Shown: positions 18,174 to 26,057 of the stretch, piece by piece | How positions within the stretch are numbered: position 1 is the stretch's first letter | How the letters are laid out: the number at the start of each line of letters is the position of its first letter | NCBI GenBank assembly: GCA_031285325.1 | Contig: JAITWJ010000049.1 | Coordinates: 1 to 45,413 of the forward strand | DNA length: 45,413 bases | Source: Bacteroidales bacterium | GTDB taxonomy: Bacteria; Bacteroidota; Bacteroidia; Bacteroidales; Prolixibacteraceae | Direction of reading: 5' to 3' | Translations under genes and position numbers: made by a program | Notes under the pieces: generated by a model | What the model saw: the letters and a program-made list of their open reading frames with translations, nothing else | What the model was told of the DNA's origin: nothing | The model's database searches: none

Positions 18174-19295
18174 ATGTTTTTCAGTGAAGTAATAGGACAG
18201 GAAAATATCAAACAGCGACTAATCCGTTCGGTACAAGAAGACAGAGTTAGTCACGCACAACTGTTTTTAGGGCATGAAGGAACCGGAGCTTTGGGTTTGG
18301 CATTGGCTTATGCACAGTATATTTCTTGTGGTAATCGTGGCGAAAACGATTCATGTGGAACTTGTCCGTCGTGCCGTAAATATAAGAAATTGATACACCC
18401 TGACCTGCATTTCGTGTTTCCTGTTTTTAATTCCCCGAAATATAAAAACCCTATTAGCGACTCTTTTATTAAAGAATGGCGTGAAATGGTATTGAAAAGC
18501 CACTATTTCAGCCTGAGCCAGTGGCTTAATTACATAGATGCAGGAAATGCACAAGTAATGATTTACGAAAGAGAAAGTGACTCAATTTACCGGAAATTAA
18601 GCCTGAAATCTTTCGAGTCTGATTTTAAAGTAATGATAATATGGCAGCCTGAAAAAATGAATATCAGTTGCTCGAATAAACTACTGAAACTTATTGAGGA
18701 ACCACCAAACAAAACACTGTTTCTTTTTGTTGCCGAAAACGAAGAAGAAATTATCCCTACAATACGTTCGAGAGTACAACTAAACAAAATACCTTTTATT
18801 GAAAAAGAACCACTGAAAAAGGCGTTATTGGATTTAGGCGCTGAGCACGATATAATTATCGATGCTATTCATCTTTCAAATGGAAATTATTTAAAAGCAA
18901 TCAGTTTTTTAACCCCTGACGAGAATGAACAGTTTTATTTTTCCAAATTTCAGGAAATGATGCGCATGGCTTACTCAAGGCATATTCCGTCATTGATTAA
19001 TTGGGCAGAGGAAATGGCGAAAATAGGGCGCGATAAACAGAAATTATATTTCCATGCAGCACTCAGGCTAGTTCGCGAGTATTTTATTTTCAATATGAAA
19101 AAAATGCAAATGGTTTACCTTAATCATGATGAGATTGAATGGGGCAAACGTTTCGCGCCATTTATTAATGAACGTAATATAATTCCAATGTCAGAAGAAT
19201 TTGAACTTGCCATTAAAAATATTTCAATGAATGGTAATCCGAGGATTATTTTTTTAAATACTGCCCTGCGAATAGTAAAACTTATAAAACGTTGA
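18174..19295 (+). CDS. holB: DNA polymerase III, delta' subunit
   Basis: This is a clamp-loader subunit of the replicative polymerase. The 373-residue product has the AAA+ layout of delta': FSEVIGQENIKQRLIRSVQ (3-21) and a degenerate P-loop GHEGTGAL without the Lys, as usual for a subunit that does not hydrolyse ATP. A zinc module follows, CGNRGENDSCGTCPSC (about 45-60), then a Lys/Asn-rich region where the conserved KLIEEPPNKTLFL (about 164-176) lies. The C-terminal collar region is divergent. The start at 18174 agrees with the conserved N-terminus. Confidence 0.92.
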   Translation: MFFSEVIGQENIKQRLIRSVQEDRVSHAQLFLGHEGTGALGLALAYAQYISCGNRGENDSCGTCPSCRKYKKLIHPDLHFVFPVFNSPKYKNPISDSFIKEWREMVLKSHYFSLSQWLNYIDAGNAQVMIYERESDSIYRKLSLKSFESDFKVMIIWQPEKMNISCSNKLLKLIEEPPNKTLFLFVAENEEEIIPTIRSRVQLNKIPFIEKEPLKKALLDLGAEHDIIIDAIHLSNGNYLKAISFLTPDENEQFYFSKFQEMMRMAYSRHIPSLINWAEEMAKIGRDKQKLYFHAALRLVREYFIFNMKKMQMVYLNHDEIEWGKRFAPFINERNIIPMSEEFELAIKNISMNGNPRIIFLNTALRIVKLIKR

Positions 19296-19391
19296 ACCAT
19301 AATTGTAATTTGTGGTGTTTAGTGTTTGTTCCATAATATATTTGGAATAAATAGATTCTAATCTACATACCGGATAATAAATATAATATAT

Positions 19392-19399
19392 TACTTTTG
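19392..19399 (+). promoter_or_regulatory. -7 box of the ricT-gldH-trmB operon
   Basis: TACTTTTG fits TAnnTTTG, 59 nt before the ricT ATG (19459). The gap 19296-19458 contains nothing else recognisable. Confidence 0.6.
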
Positions 19400-19458
19400 T
19401 GATACCAATGTGAACCATAGGTTTATGGTACTAACTTGCATTATGTTGAAATAACTTT

Positions 19459-20583
19459 ATGGAAAAAATAAATACGATTGAACGGGGAGTTTGTTGCAGT
19501 GGATTAGGTAGTTGTGCGAAACTTCATGTTACCGACTGGATGGGCGATATAAAATCAATCGGAACAACAGGTGATATTATTGAAGTTCGTTTTAAAAATA
19601 AGAGAAAAGACTACTACCATAATGTTGACAATCTGAAACTGAATCCCGGAGACCTGGTTGCTGTTGAAGCAAATACAGGGCACGACATAGGAATAGTTAC
19701 TCTTACGAGCGATTTGGTTCATGAGCAGATGAAAAAACACAAGTTTACACTTGTAAATGGCGAACTGCGTAAAGTTTATCGGAAAGCCAAACAAACTGAT
19801 ATTGAAAAATGGAAAGAAGCCATCGCACTTGAGCACCAAACTATGATACAATCGAGGCAAATTGTAGCCGACATGAATCTAAACATGAAAATTGGCGACA
19901 TTGAATATCAGGGCGACCGTACAAAAGCTATTTTTTATTATATAGCCGATGAACGTGTTGATTTCAGGCAACTTATAAAGGTGCTGGCCAAAACGTTCCA
20001 GATCAGAATAGAAATGAAACAAATAGGCGCTCGACAGGAAGCAGGTTGTATTGGAGGAATCGGTCCGTGTGGGCGAGAACTTTGCTGTGCTTCGTGGATG
20101 AGCAATTTTGTTTCTGTTTCGACAAATGCGGCACGTTATCAAAAAATTTCACTGAATCCTCTTAAATTGGCCGGACAGTGTGGAAAATTGAAATGCTGTC
20201 TTAATTTTGAGGTTGATGCATATATTGATGCGCAAAAAGATTTTCCGCCTACTCATTTTCCGCTTGAAATTGATAACGAAATATATATTTTTTCTAAAGC
20301 CGATGTTTTTAACCGCACATATTGTTACTCGCTCAAGGGAAATGAATCAAGCGGCATGATTGAAATACCGGTTGAAACGGTGAGGAAAATACAGCAAATG
20401 AATGAGGCAGGGAAAAAACCCGGAAAGACAATTATAACGCAAACAGACACGCATAAAAATAACGTTGATAATTTTTACAATATGGCCGGACAGGAAGACA
20501 TGAACCGTTTTGATAAACAAGCCCGGAAATACAGAAAAAAGAAAAGGTATCATAACCAGGTTAAGCAACATCATAATAAATGA
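19459..20583 (+). CDS. ricT: PSP1/RicT family protein
   Basis: The 374-residue protein contains the PSP1 domain found in RicT (YaaT). In Bacillus, RicT is part of an Fe-S complex (RicA, RicF, RicT) that affects RNase Y and sporulation. The conserved core is visible: VEANTGHDIGIVTLTSDLV (72-90), IEMKQIGARQEAGCIGGIGPCGRELCCASW with its Cys cluster (about 190-219), and LAGQCGKLKCCLNFE (about 237-251). The C-terminal ~50 residues are Lys-rich and probably disordered. In Bacteroidetes the role is unproven. The stop codon overlaps the gldH start (ATGA), so the genes are coupled. Confidence 0.9.
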   Translation: MEKINTIERGVCCSGLGSCAKLHVTDWMGDIKSIGTTGDIIEVRFKNKRKDYYHNVDNLKLNPGDLVAVEANTGHDIGIVTLTSDLVHEQMKKHKFTLVNGELRKVYRKAKQTDIEKWKEAIALEHQTMIQSRQIVADMNLNMKIGDIEYQGDRTKAIFYYIADERVDFRQLIKVLAKTFQIRIEMKQIGARQEAGCIGGIGPCGRELCCASWMSNFVSVSTNAARYQKISLNPLKLAGQCGKLKCCLNFEVDAYIDAQKDFPPTHFPLEIDNEIYIFSKADVFNRTYCYSLKGNESSGMIEIPVETVRKIQQMNEAGKKPGKTIITQTDTHKNNVDNFYNMAGQEDMNRFDKQARKYRKKKRYHNQVKQHHNK

Positions 20584-21053
20584 ACAGGCTTTTATTACCT
20601 TTCTTTTTAACAGGAATTGTAATGTTGCTTATTTCGTCGTGCGATAAGAATAAGGTCGTAGATAATTATAAGGCGATTCCAATAAGAGGATGGGAAAGAG
20701 ATTCGCTGGTAAATTTCGATTTCAATGTAATAAATACCAACCGGAAATACAATTTATACCTGAATGTGCGAAACAAAACCTCGTACAACTACAGTAACCT
20801 TTGGTTATTTGTTGATATTACCGAACCCGGCGGCAATTTAAAGAAAGATACGGTTGAAATTACACTTGCCGAGCCCGACGGCAAATGGTTGGGGAAAGGT
20901 TTCGATGGATTAAAAACACATGTAAACATATTTAAAAGTAGTTTTACCTTTGACAAACCGGGTGTTTATAACGTAAAAATACAGCAAAGTATGCGCGAGA
21001 ACAACCTGAAAGGTATAAACGATATTGGGTTCAGAGTTGAAACAACAGAATAG
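20580..21053 (+). CDS. gldH: gliding-motility lipoprotein GldH
   Basis: The 157-residue lipoprotein has a signal peptide ending in LLISSC, with Cys21 as the predicted lipidation site. The mature part has the GldH pattern: RGWERDSLVNFDF, NLYLNVRNKTSYNYSNLWLF and DGKWLGKGFDGLK. GldH is needed for gliding in Flavobacterium. Homologues also occur in non-gliding Bacteroidetes, so motility should not be assumed. Only gldH is present here, without other gld or por genes. It starts within the ricT stop codon (ATGA overlap), and trmB follows after 2 bp. Confidence 0.92.
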   Translation: MNRLLLPFFLTGIVMLLISSCDKNKVVDNYKAIPIRGWERDSLVNFDFNVINTNRKYNLYLNVRNKTSYNYSNLWLFVDITEPGGNLKKDTVEITLAEPDGKWLGKGFDGLKTHVNIFKSSFTFDKPGVYNVKIQQSMRENNLKGINDIGFRVETTE

Positions 21054-21055
21054 CC

Positions 21056-21790
21056 GTGGGAAAAAACAAACTTGCCAAATTTGAAGAAATGAAAGGCTTC
21101 GAACACGTAATTCAAGCGCCTTACAGTTCAGTAAAAGACTCGGATTTTAAATTAAAAGGAAGATGGAGAGATTCGTTTTTCAGAAATGACAATCCCGTTG
21201 TTTTGGAATTAGGCTGCGGAAAAGGAGAATACACAGTTGAGCTTGCCGAAAAGTTCCCCGGTATAAATTATATAGGAGTTGACATTAAAGGAGCGCGTTT
21301 GTGGCAGGGAGCCAAGATTGCACTCTCAAGAGAACTGAAAAACGTAGCCTTCTTACGCACCAACATCGAAATAATAAATCAATTTTTTGCGCCGGATGAA
21401 GTCGATGAAATATGGCTTACCTTTCCAGACCCGCAAATGAAAAAAACAGGTAAAAGATTAACCTCAGCAAACTTCCTCAATAAATACAAATGTTTCCTCA
21501 AAGCCGGCGGAGTTATTCACCTTAAAACCGACAGCGAGTTCCTGTTCGCATACACATGTGCGCTTGTTCATTTAAACAAGTTCGATGTATTGTACGAAAC
21601 CGGAAATCTATACGAATCGGGCATAAATAACGAAACGTTACACATAAAAACGTTTTACGAGAAACAGTGGCTCAGCCGTGGAATAAGCATTAAATATATT
21701 TCTTTCAGACTTAACGAAAAAAGTTACATCGAACCCGAAATTGAAATAGCGCGCGACAAGTACCGCAGTTTCGGCAGAGATGCAAGATGA
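21056..21790 (+). CDS. trmB: tRNA (guanine-N7-)-methyltransferase
   Basis: TrmB places m7G at position 46 of the tRNA variable loop using SAM. The 244-residue protein has the SAM-binding VLELGCGKGEYTVELAEKFP (about 46-65), then NYIGVDIKGARLW, and the conserved IWLTFPDPQMKK (about 121-132) followed by KRLT. The start codon is GTG at 21056, only 2 bp after the gldH stop; no ATG lies before the conserved region. The stop codon (21788-21790) directly abuts the stop codon of the convergent ABC gene at 21791. Confidence 0.94.
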   Translation: MGKNKLAKFEEMKGFEHVIQAPYSSVKDSDFKLKGRWRDSFFRNDNPVVLELGCGKGEYTVELAEKFPGINYIGVDIKGARLWQGAKIALSRELKNVAFLRTNIEIINQFFAPDEVDEIWLTFPDPQMKKTGKRLTSANFLNKYKCFLKAGGVIHLKTDSEFLFAYTCALVHLNKFDVLYETGNLYESGINNETLHIKTFYEKQWLSRGISIKYISFRLNEKSYIEPEIEIARDKYRSFGRDAR

Positions 21791-22543
21791 TTATTTCTTC
21801 ATTTTCGAGTAAAGTTTATTCGCAAAAATAAAATCGTCAAGCTTTTGGTTACCCGAATTAAGGACTTCGTGTTTAGTTCCGGTCCATTCCTGTTCGCCTT
21901 TAGAGATAAATAATATCGATTCGCCTATTTCGATTACCGAATTCATGTCGTGAGTATTAATAATGGTTGTTATTTCAAACTCTTTGGTAATTGCGTGAAT
22001 AAGATTGTCGATAACGGTAGCGGTTTCGGGGTCGAGGCCTGAGTTTGGCTCGTCGCAGAAGAGGTATTTAGGGTTAAGCGCTATTGCGCGGGCAATCGAT
22101 ACGCGTTTTTGCATTCCGCCGCTTATTTCATTAGGGAAAAGTTTAAATGCCTGCCTTTCGATGTTTACGCGCTCGAGGCACGACTGAACGCGGTGGCTCT
22201 TTTCTTTAGCCGTCATGTTGGTAAACATTTCGAGAGGGAAACGAATATTGTCCGCAACAGTAATACTGTCGAAGAGCGCTCCGCCCTGGAACACCATTCC
22301 TATTTCCTGGCGCAGTTTTTTACGTTCCTTATCGTCCGCGAGCAAAAAATTCCTGTCGTTATACCAAATCTCGCCTTCGTCAACATCATAAATGCCAAGT
22401 ATTGATTTAAGCAGAACAGTTTTACCTGAGCCGCTTTTACCGATAATAAGATTTGTCTTTCCTTTTTCAAAGACCGCGGAAACGTTTTTAAGAACCATGT
22501 TGTTTCCGTCAAATGATTTGTATAAGTTTTTAACTTCAATCAT
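21791..22543 (-). CDS. ABC transporter ATP-binding protein, MlaF-type
   Basis: The 250-residue ATPase shows Walker A GKSGSGKT (35-42), Q-loop VFQGGALFDSITV (84-96), signature SGGMQKR (141-147) and Walker B LFCDEPNSGLDP (161-172). The SGGMQKR form and the FQxGALFDS Q-loop are typical of MlaF/Ttg2A ATPases, which power phospholipid transport between the two membranes. It overlaps its permease partner by 4 bp. The MlaD substrate-binding component is not in this window. Confidence 0.9.
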   Translation of the reverse strand: MIEVKNLYKSFDGNNMVLKNVSAVFEKGKTNLIIGKSGSGKTVLLKSILGIYDVDEGEIWYNDRNFLLADDKERKKLRQEIGMVFQGGALFDSITVADNIRFPLEMFTNMTAKEKSHRVQSCLERVNIERQAFKLFPNEISGGMQKRVSIARAIALNPKYLFCDEPNSGLDPETATVIDNLIHAITKEFEITTIINTHDMNSVIEIGESILFISKGEQEWTGTKHEVLNSGNQKLDDFIFANKLYSKMKK

Positions 22544-23280
22544 GCCAATAATAAACGTGTTAGTATTAAATCAAAAAACAAGATCAGAATATTGGTATTT
22601 ACAACCGCCCGCGTGCTTGCTTTGCCCACTTCTAAGGCTCCCCCCTGAACGTAATACCCGAAATAGGCGGGCACTGAGGCCACCAAGAACCCAAAAACAA
22701 GCGTTTTTATTATCGAAAACATTACATAGTACGGAATAAACAGAAATTGTATCCCGTCAATGTAGTCTTTCATTGTAACTACATCCGACAGTATTCCGGT
22801 AAACAATCCTCCCACAAGCCCGAAAAACACACTCAGTATGTAAAGAAAGGGAAATATAAAAACTACAGCAACTATTTTCGGCAGAATAATATAACTTGCC
22901 GAATTTACGCCCATAATTTCGAGCGAATCAATCTGTTCGGTAACCCGCATAGTACCTATTTCTGAAGTTATGTTCGACCCGATTTTGCCGGCCATTATCA
23001 GCGCGAGCATTGTAGAAGAAAATTCGAGCAGCAAGGTATCTCTGGTGCCAAGGCCCACAAGTTCGCTCGGATAAAGAGGGTTTGCCATGTTGTAAGCAAA
23101 CTGTATAACCATAATTCCGCCTATAAATACCGATATTATAACAACAATTCCGATAGAATTAAGCCCCAGGTTCTCAATTTCGTGAAACAACTGCCGGATA
23201 TACATCCTATACTTTTCAGGCCTGGCAAAAACTTTCTTCAGCATAACAAAATAGCGGCCAATGTGAAAGAAAAATTTCAT
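22540..23280 (-). CDS. ABC transporter permease, MlaE-type
   Basis: The 246-residue inner-membrane permease has about 5-6 hydrophobic segments and the MlaE family pattern. It shows GLNSIGIVVIISVFIGG (about 38-54), an ALIMAGKIGSNITSEIGTMRVTEQIDSLEIMG stretch (about 113-144) with the conserved EIGTMRVTEQIDALE-like core, and the later GxxxSVPAYFGYYVQGGA. It pairs with the ATPase at 21791 (ATGA overlap). A regulatory box is not obvious upstream. manC lies divergently 110 bp away. Confidence 0.9.
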   Translation of the reverse strand: MKFFFHIGRYFVMLKKVFARPEKYRMYIRQLFHEIENLGLNSIGIVVIISVFIGGIMVIQFAYNMANPLYPSELVGLGTRDTLLLEFSSTMLALIMAGKIGSNITSEIGTMRVTEQIDSLEIMGVNSASYIILPKIVAVVFIFPFLYILSVFFGLVGGLFTGILSDVVTMKDYIDGIQFLFIPYYVMFSIIKTLVFGFLVASVPAYFGYYVQGGALEVGKASTRAVVNTNILILFFDLILTRLLLA

Positions 23281-23389
23281 AGCGAAAAAATATAATATTT
23301 AACGGCTGCAAATTATTCAAAAAAAATAAGGTATTTAATTTTAATTATATATATTTATGAACTTAATAATATTAAAAAAATAAACCCGT

Positions 23390-24478
23390 ATGAACAATAA
23401 TTACTGCGTAATAATGGCTGGTGGAATCGGGAGCCGTTTTTGGCCTCTCAGCCGGAAAACCATGCCAAAACAATTCATTGACATTTTAGGAACCGGGCGT
23501 ACTCTGATTCAACAAACGTACGACAGGTTTTCAAAATTAATACCCAAAGAAAACTTTCTGATTGTTACAAACGTAAAATACCACAATCTGGTTGCCGAAC
23601 AGCTGCCCGAACTCAACGAAGAGCAGATTCTGCTTGAGCCTTTCCGCCGCAATACCGCGCCGTGCATAGCCTATGCCGCAAATAAGATAAAAAAGAAAAA
23701 CCCCGAGGCAAATATTATCGTAGCGCCGTCCGACCATATAATATCGAAAGAAGAAGAATTTGTACGGCAGGTAGAAAATGCGCTCGCATTTGTAAAAAAT
23801 AACGACGCGCTGGTAACACTTGGCATAAAACCAAGCCGCCCGGAAACCGGATACGGATACATACAAGTAAAAAAGAAAGTCGATTTTAACGGAATAGACA
23901 ATCTCTTCAAAGTAAAAACATTCACCGAAAAGCCAGACGCAGTTATGGCAGAAGTTTTTATAAATACGGGAGAGTTTTTTTGGAATTCAGGAATATTTAT
24001 ATGGTCTGTGCAGTCAATAATGAAAGCTTTCCGTACACATCTGGAAGACATTGCCGTACTTTTTGAAAAAGGGCAGAAGTTTTACAACACCGCAAACGAA
24101 ATAAACTTCATTAACAAAACATATCCCGAATGCCAGAGTATTTCTATTGATTATGGAATTATGGAAAAAGCCCAAAACGTTTACGTGCTAACATCCGACT
24201 TCTACTGGAGCGACCTCGGTACATGGAGCGCGCTGTACGAGAACGAAGAGAAAAACGGCGAGGGCAACGTAATTGACGGCGACAACGTTCTTGTGTACGA
24301 CTCGAACAACTGTATAATAAAAGTAACAGGCGATAAGTTTGTTGTAATTCACGGGCTCGACGGTTACATTGTTGCCGAGTCGAACGATGCTCTAATGGTG
24401 TGCAAACGCGAAGACGAACAGCAAATTAAGAAATTCGTAACCGATGTCAGGATTAAAAAAGGAGACTCGCTGGTTTAA
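23390..24478 (+). CDS. manC: mannose-1-phosphate guanylyltransferase
   Basis: Makes GDP-mannose from mannose-1-phosphate and GTP, for fucose- or mannose-containing surface glycans. The 362-residue product has the nucleotidyl-transferase signature GGIGSRFWPLSRKTMPKQF (11-29), then EPFRRNTAPCIAYA, VAPSDHII and FTEKPD, followed by FFWNSGIFIW and the DYGIMEKA / WSDLGTW pair. It is the short, single-domain form without a mannose-6-phosphate isomerase part. A 21-bp tandem array starts 16 bp after its stop and stays in register with its reading frame. Base composition here is richer in GC than in the neighbouring windows. Confidence 0.94.
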   Translation: MNNNYCVIMAGGIGSRFWPLSRKTMPKQFIDILGTGRTLIQQTYDRFSKLIPKENFLIVTNVKYHNLVAEQLPELNEEQILLEPFRRNTAPCIAYAANKIKKKNPEANIIVAPSDHIISKEEEFVRQVENALAFVKNNDALVTLGIKPSRPETGYGYIQVKKKVDFNGIDNLFKVKTFTEKPDAVMAEVFINTGEFFWNSGIFIWSVQSIMKAFRTHLEDIAVLFEKGQKFYNTANEINFINKTYPECQSISIDYGIMEKAQNVYVLTSDFYWSDLGTWSALYENEEKNGEGNVIDGDNVLVYDSNNCIIKVTGDKFVVIHGLDGYIVAESNDALMVCKREDEQQIKKFVTDVRIKKGDSLV

Positions 24479-24493
24479 GAAATATTAATTTTA

Positions 24494-24934
24494 GTGAAAT
24501 AAATATCAATTTGAGTGAAAGGAATGATAATTCAGATGAAATAAATATCAATTTAAGTGAAAGGAATGATAATTCAGGTGAAATAAATATCAATTTAGAT
24601 GAAAGAAATAACAAATTCGGAAGAATATTACTGAAAACAGAACCTCGCGGAGCCAAATAAGAATTGCGCGGAGCCGATTGAGAACCTCGCGGAGCCAAAT
24701 AAGAACAGCGCGAAGTCGATTAAGAACCTCGCGGAGCCAAATAAGAATTGCGCGGAGCCGATTTAGAACAGCGCGGAGTGAAATAAGAATCGCGCGAAGT
24801 CAATTGAGAACTGCGCGGAGTGAAATAAGAATCGCGCGAAGTCGAATGAGAACATCGCGGAGCCAAATAAGAATCGCGCGAAGTAAAATAAGAATAAAGA
24901 AAAGTCGAATAAGAATTAAGAACAGCGAAACAAG
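24494..24934. repeat. tandem array of 21 units of exactly 21 bp
   Basis: From 24494 to 24934 the sequence can be cut into 21 units of 21 bp without a single indel. The first seven (to 24640) are AT-rich; their first five alternate two forms, GTGAAATAAATATCAATTTG.. and GTGAAAGGAATGATAATTCAG. From 24641 there are 14 GC-bearing units of the form AAnnnnCGCGGAGCCAAATAAG with variants, and these also alternate. Stops occur in two plus frames. The third is open for about 16 heptads (R-[TI]-[AS]-R-S-[QER]-[ILM]) but has no convincing start. I read it as non-coding repeat DNA. Confidence 0.9.
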
Positions 24935-24948
24935 AACATATAAATACC

Positions 24949-24970
24949 TTTCAGGAATAAATACCTGAAA
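24949..24970 (+). terminator. hairpin at the end of the 21-bp array
   Basis: TTTCAGG (24949-24955) and CCTGAAA (24964-24970) form a 7-bp stem with an 8-nt AT loop, followed by AAAAC. It may end transcripts that pass through the array. The next ~100 bp up to 25078 hold only AT-rich ATTCATAATTAAC-type repeats. Confidence 0.35.
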
Positions 24971-25078
24971 AAACAGAATAAAAAAATATCAGATTTTGTG
25001 AAATCATAAAAAAATATTAACATTGCATAAACAAAAAATTCATAATTCATAATTAACAATTCATAATTATTAAACATC

Positions 25079-25774
25079 ATGAACAAAGTACAAAGCAGTT
25101 ATTTTAATATGGCGAAAAGCGTTATCGCAGTTTTTCGTTCATACACAGTGTGGGAAGGCATTATGCTAATAGAAGCAGGCGTTAACAGTGTCGGAAAGCT
25201 GATTATACAAATAAATGAAGAAATTGTGAAACAGCAGCAAAACGAAACGCCCGGATATACGGCCGAAAAATACCGGCGGCGCACCACGCTCGAAGACCGC
25301 CTGTTCGGCGTAGCCGTAAAACTGAACGTATATGCACAACAAACAAACAACGATATACTTGCGGCGCAGGTTACGCTTACGCGGTCAGACATCAGCAAGA
25401 AAGCGCTGAACAATCTGCTCGGATTAGCACGCAATGTAAACGCCTATGCGCTGGAACTGCTGCCCGTTCTGGAAAATTTCCAGATAACAAAGGCCGATAT
25501 CGACGAATTACAGGCCGCAATACTCGAAACAGAAGAAACAAGCTCAATCCGCGATGCAATTCGCAGCGAGCGCGTAGGAAATACCGAACAGTTATCGGCG
25601 CTTATCGAAAAAATCCGCAAAGAACTCAAACTGATGGACACACAAGTAGAGGCATTTATAAAAGACGAAGAATTCGTTAGAACATATTTTGCCGCGCGGC
25701 GGGTACACGATGTTCGCAGCAACACAAGAAACAAACCCGAAAACGGCATCACCGAAATAGAAATATCAGACTAA
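25079..25774 (+). CDS. uncharacterised helical protein next to the 21-bp array
   Basis: I do not recognise a named family. The 231-residue product has no signal peptide and no membrane segment. It is rich in Ala, Leu, Glu and Lys and should be almost all helical, with likely helices around 30-52, 67-100, 105-130, 137-152 and 165-195, so a helical bundle is plausible. The stretch EQLSALIEKIRKELKLMD and the next FIKDEEFVRTYFAARRV look like the best conserved part. The last ~25 residues are polar. Codon use is unlike most of the window (more CGC, GCG, CTG), which suggests a different history. It stands alone between repeat arrays. Confidence 0.7.
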   Translation: MNKVQSSYFNMAKSVIAVFRSYTVWEGIMLIEAGVNSVGKLIIQINEEIVKQQQNETPGYTAEKYRRRTTLEDRLFGVAVKLNVYAQQTNNDILAAQVTLTRSDISKKALNNLLGLARNVNAYALELLPVLENFQITKADIDELQAAILETEETSSIRDAIRSERVGNTEQLSALIEKIRKELKLMDTQVEAFIKDEEFVRTYFAARRVHDVRSNTRNKPENGITEIEISD

Positions 25775-25806
25775 ACAAGAGAAATATTAGAATAAATAAA
25801 CGCATA

Positions 25807-25854
25807 GCACATAAATATGTTCCGGCAGCCAAATGCAGCAGCATATTTGTGTGC
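25807..25854. terminator. long-stem hairpin after the helical protein gene
   Basis: GCACATAAATATG (25807-25819) pairs with CATATTTGTGTGC (25842-25854) over 13 bp with one G-T pair, around a 22-nt loop. It lacks a T-run. It could be a terminator or the end of a small inserted element. Confidence 0.35.
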
Positions 25855-25867
25855 ATCACCCGCCCAG

Positions 25868-26057
25868 CTGTCAACTGTCAGTTATGAATTATTAATTATG
25901 AATTATGAATTGTCAACTGTCAATTGTCAGTTATTAACTGTTAACCGTCAGTTGTCAATTGTCCACTGTTAATTATGAATTGTCAACTGTTAATTGTCAA
26001 TTGCCCACTGTTAATTGTCAATTGCCCACTGTCAATTATTAATTGTTATTTGTCAAT
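25868..26057. repeat. array of short AATTGTCA/ACTGTTAA-type repeats
   Basis: About 190 bp are built from variants of AATTGTCAACTGTTAATT in quick succession, roughly 10 or 20 bp apart, together with AATTATGAATT variants. The same vocabulary appears at 7785-7815, 25040-25075, 44028-44060 and 44110-44130, and near 45340. The array reaches into cdaA, whose stop codon TGA lies inside an AATTGACAA repeat. There are no unique spacers, so it is not a CRISPR. Confidence 0.8.

Noticed and set aside
24453-24698. 81-codon minus-strand frame with Leu/Phe heptads
   Set aside because: Antisense of the manC end and the AT-rich half of the 21-bp array; low-complexity by-product of the repeat.
24612-24968. 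Arg/Ser heptad-repeat protein encoded by the 21-bp array
   Set aside because: The open frame has only a TTG or a late ATG as start, other frames are broken in the same units, and the composition follows the DNA repeat. Kept as a repeat array.
25868-26057. CRISPR array
   Set aside because: The units are short, degenerate and adjacent with no unique spacers of constant length, and no cas genes are near. The same holds for the 21-bp array.
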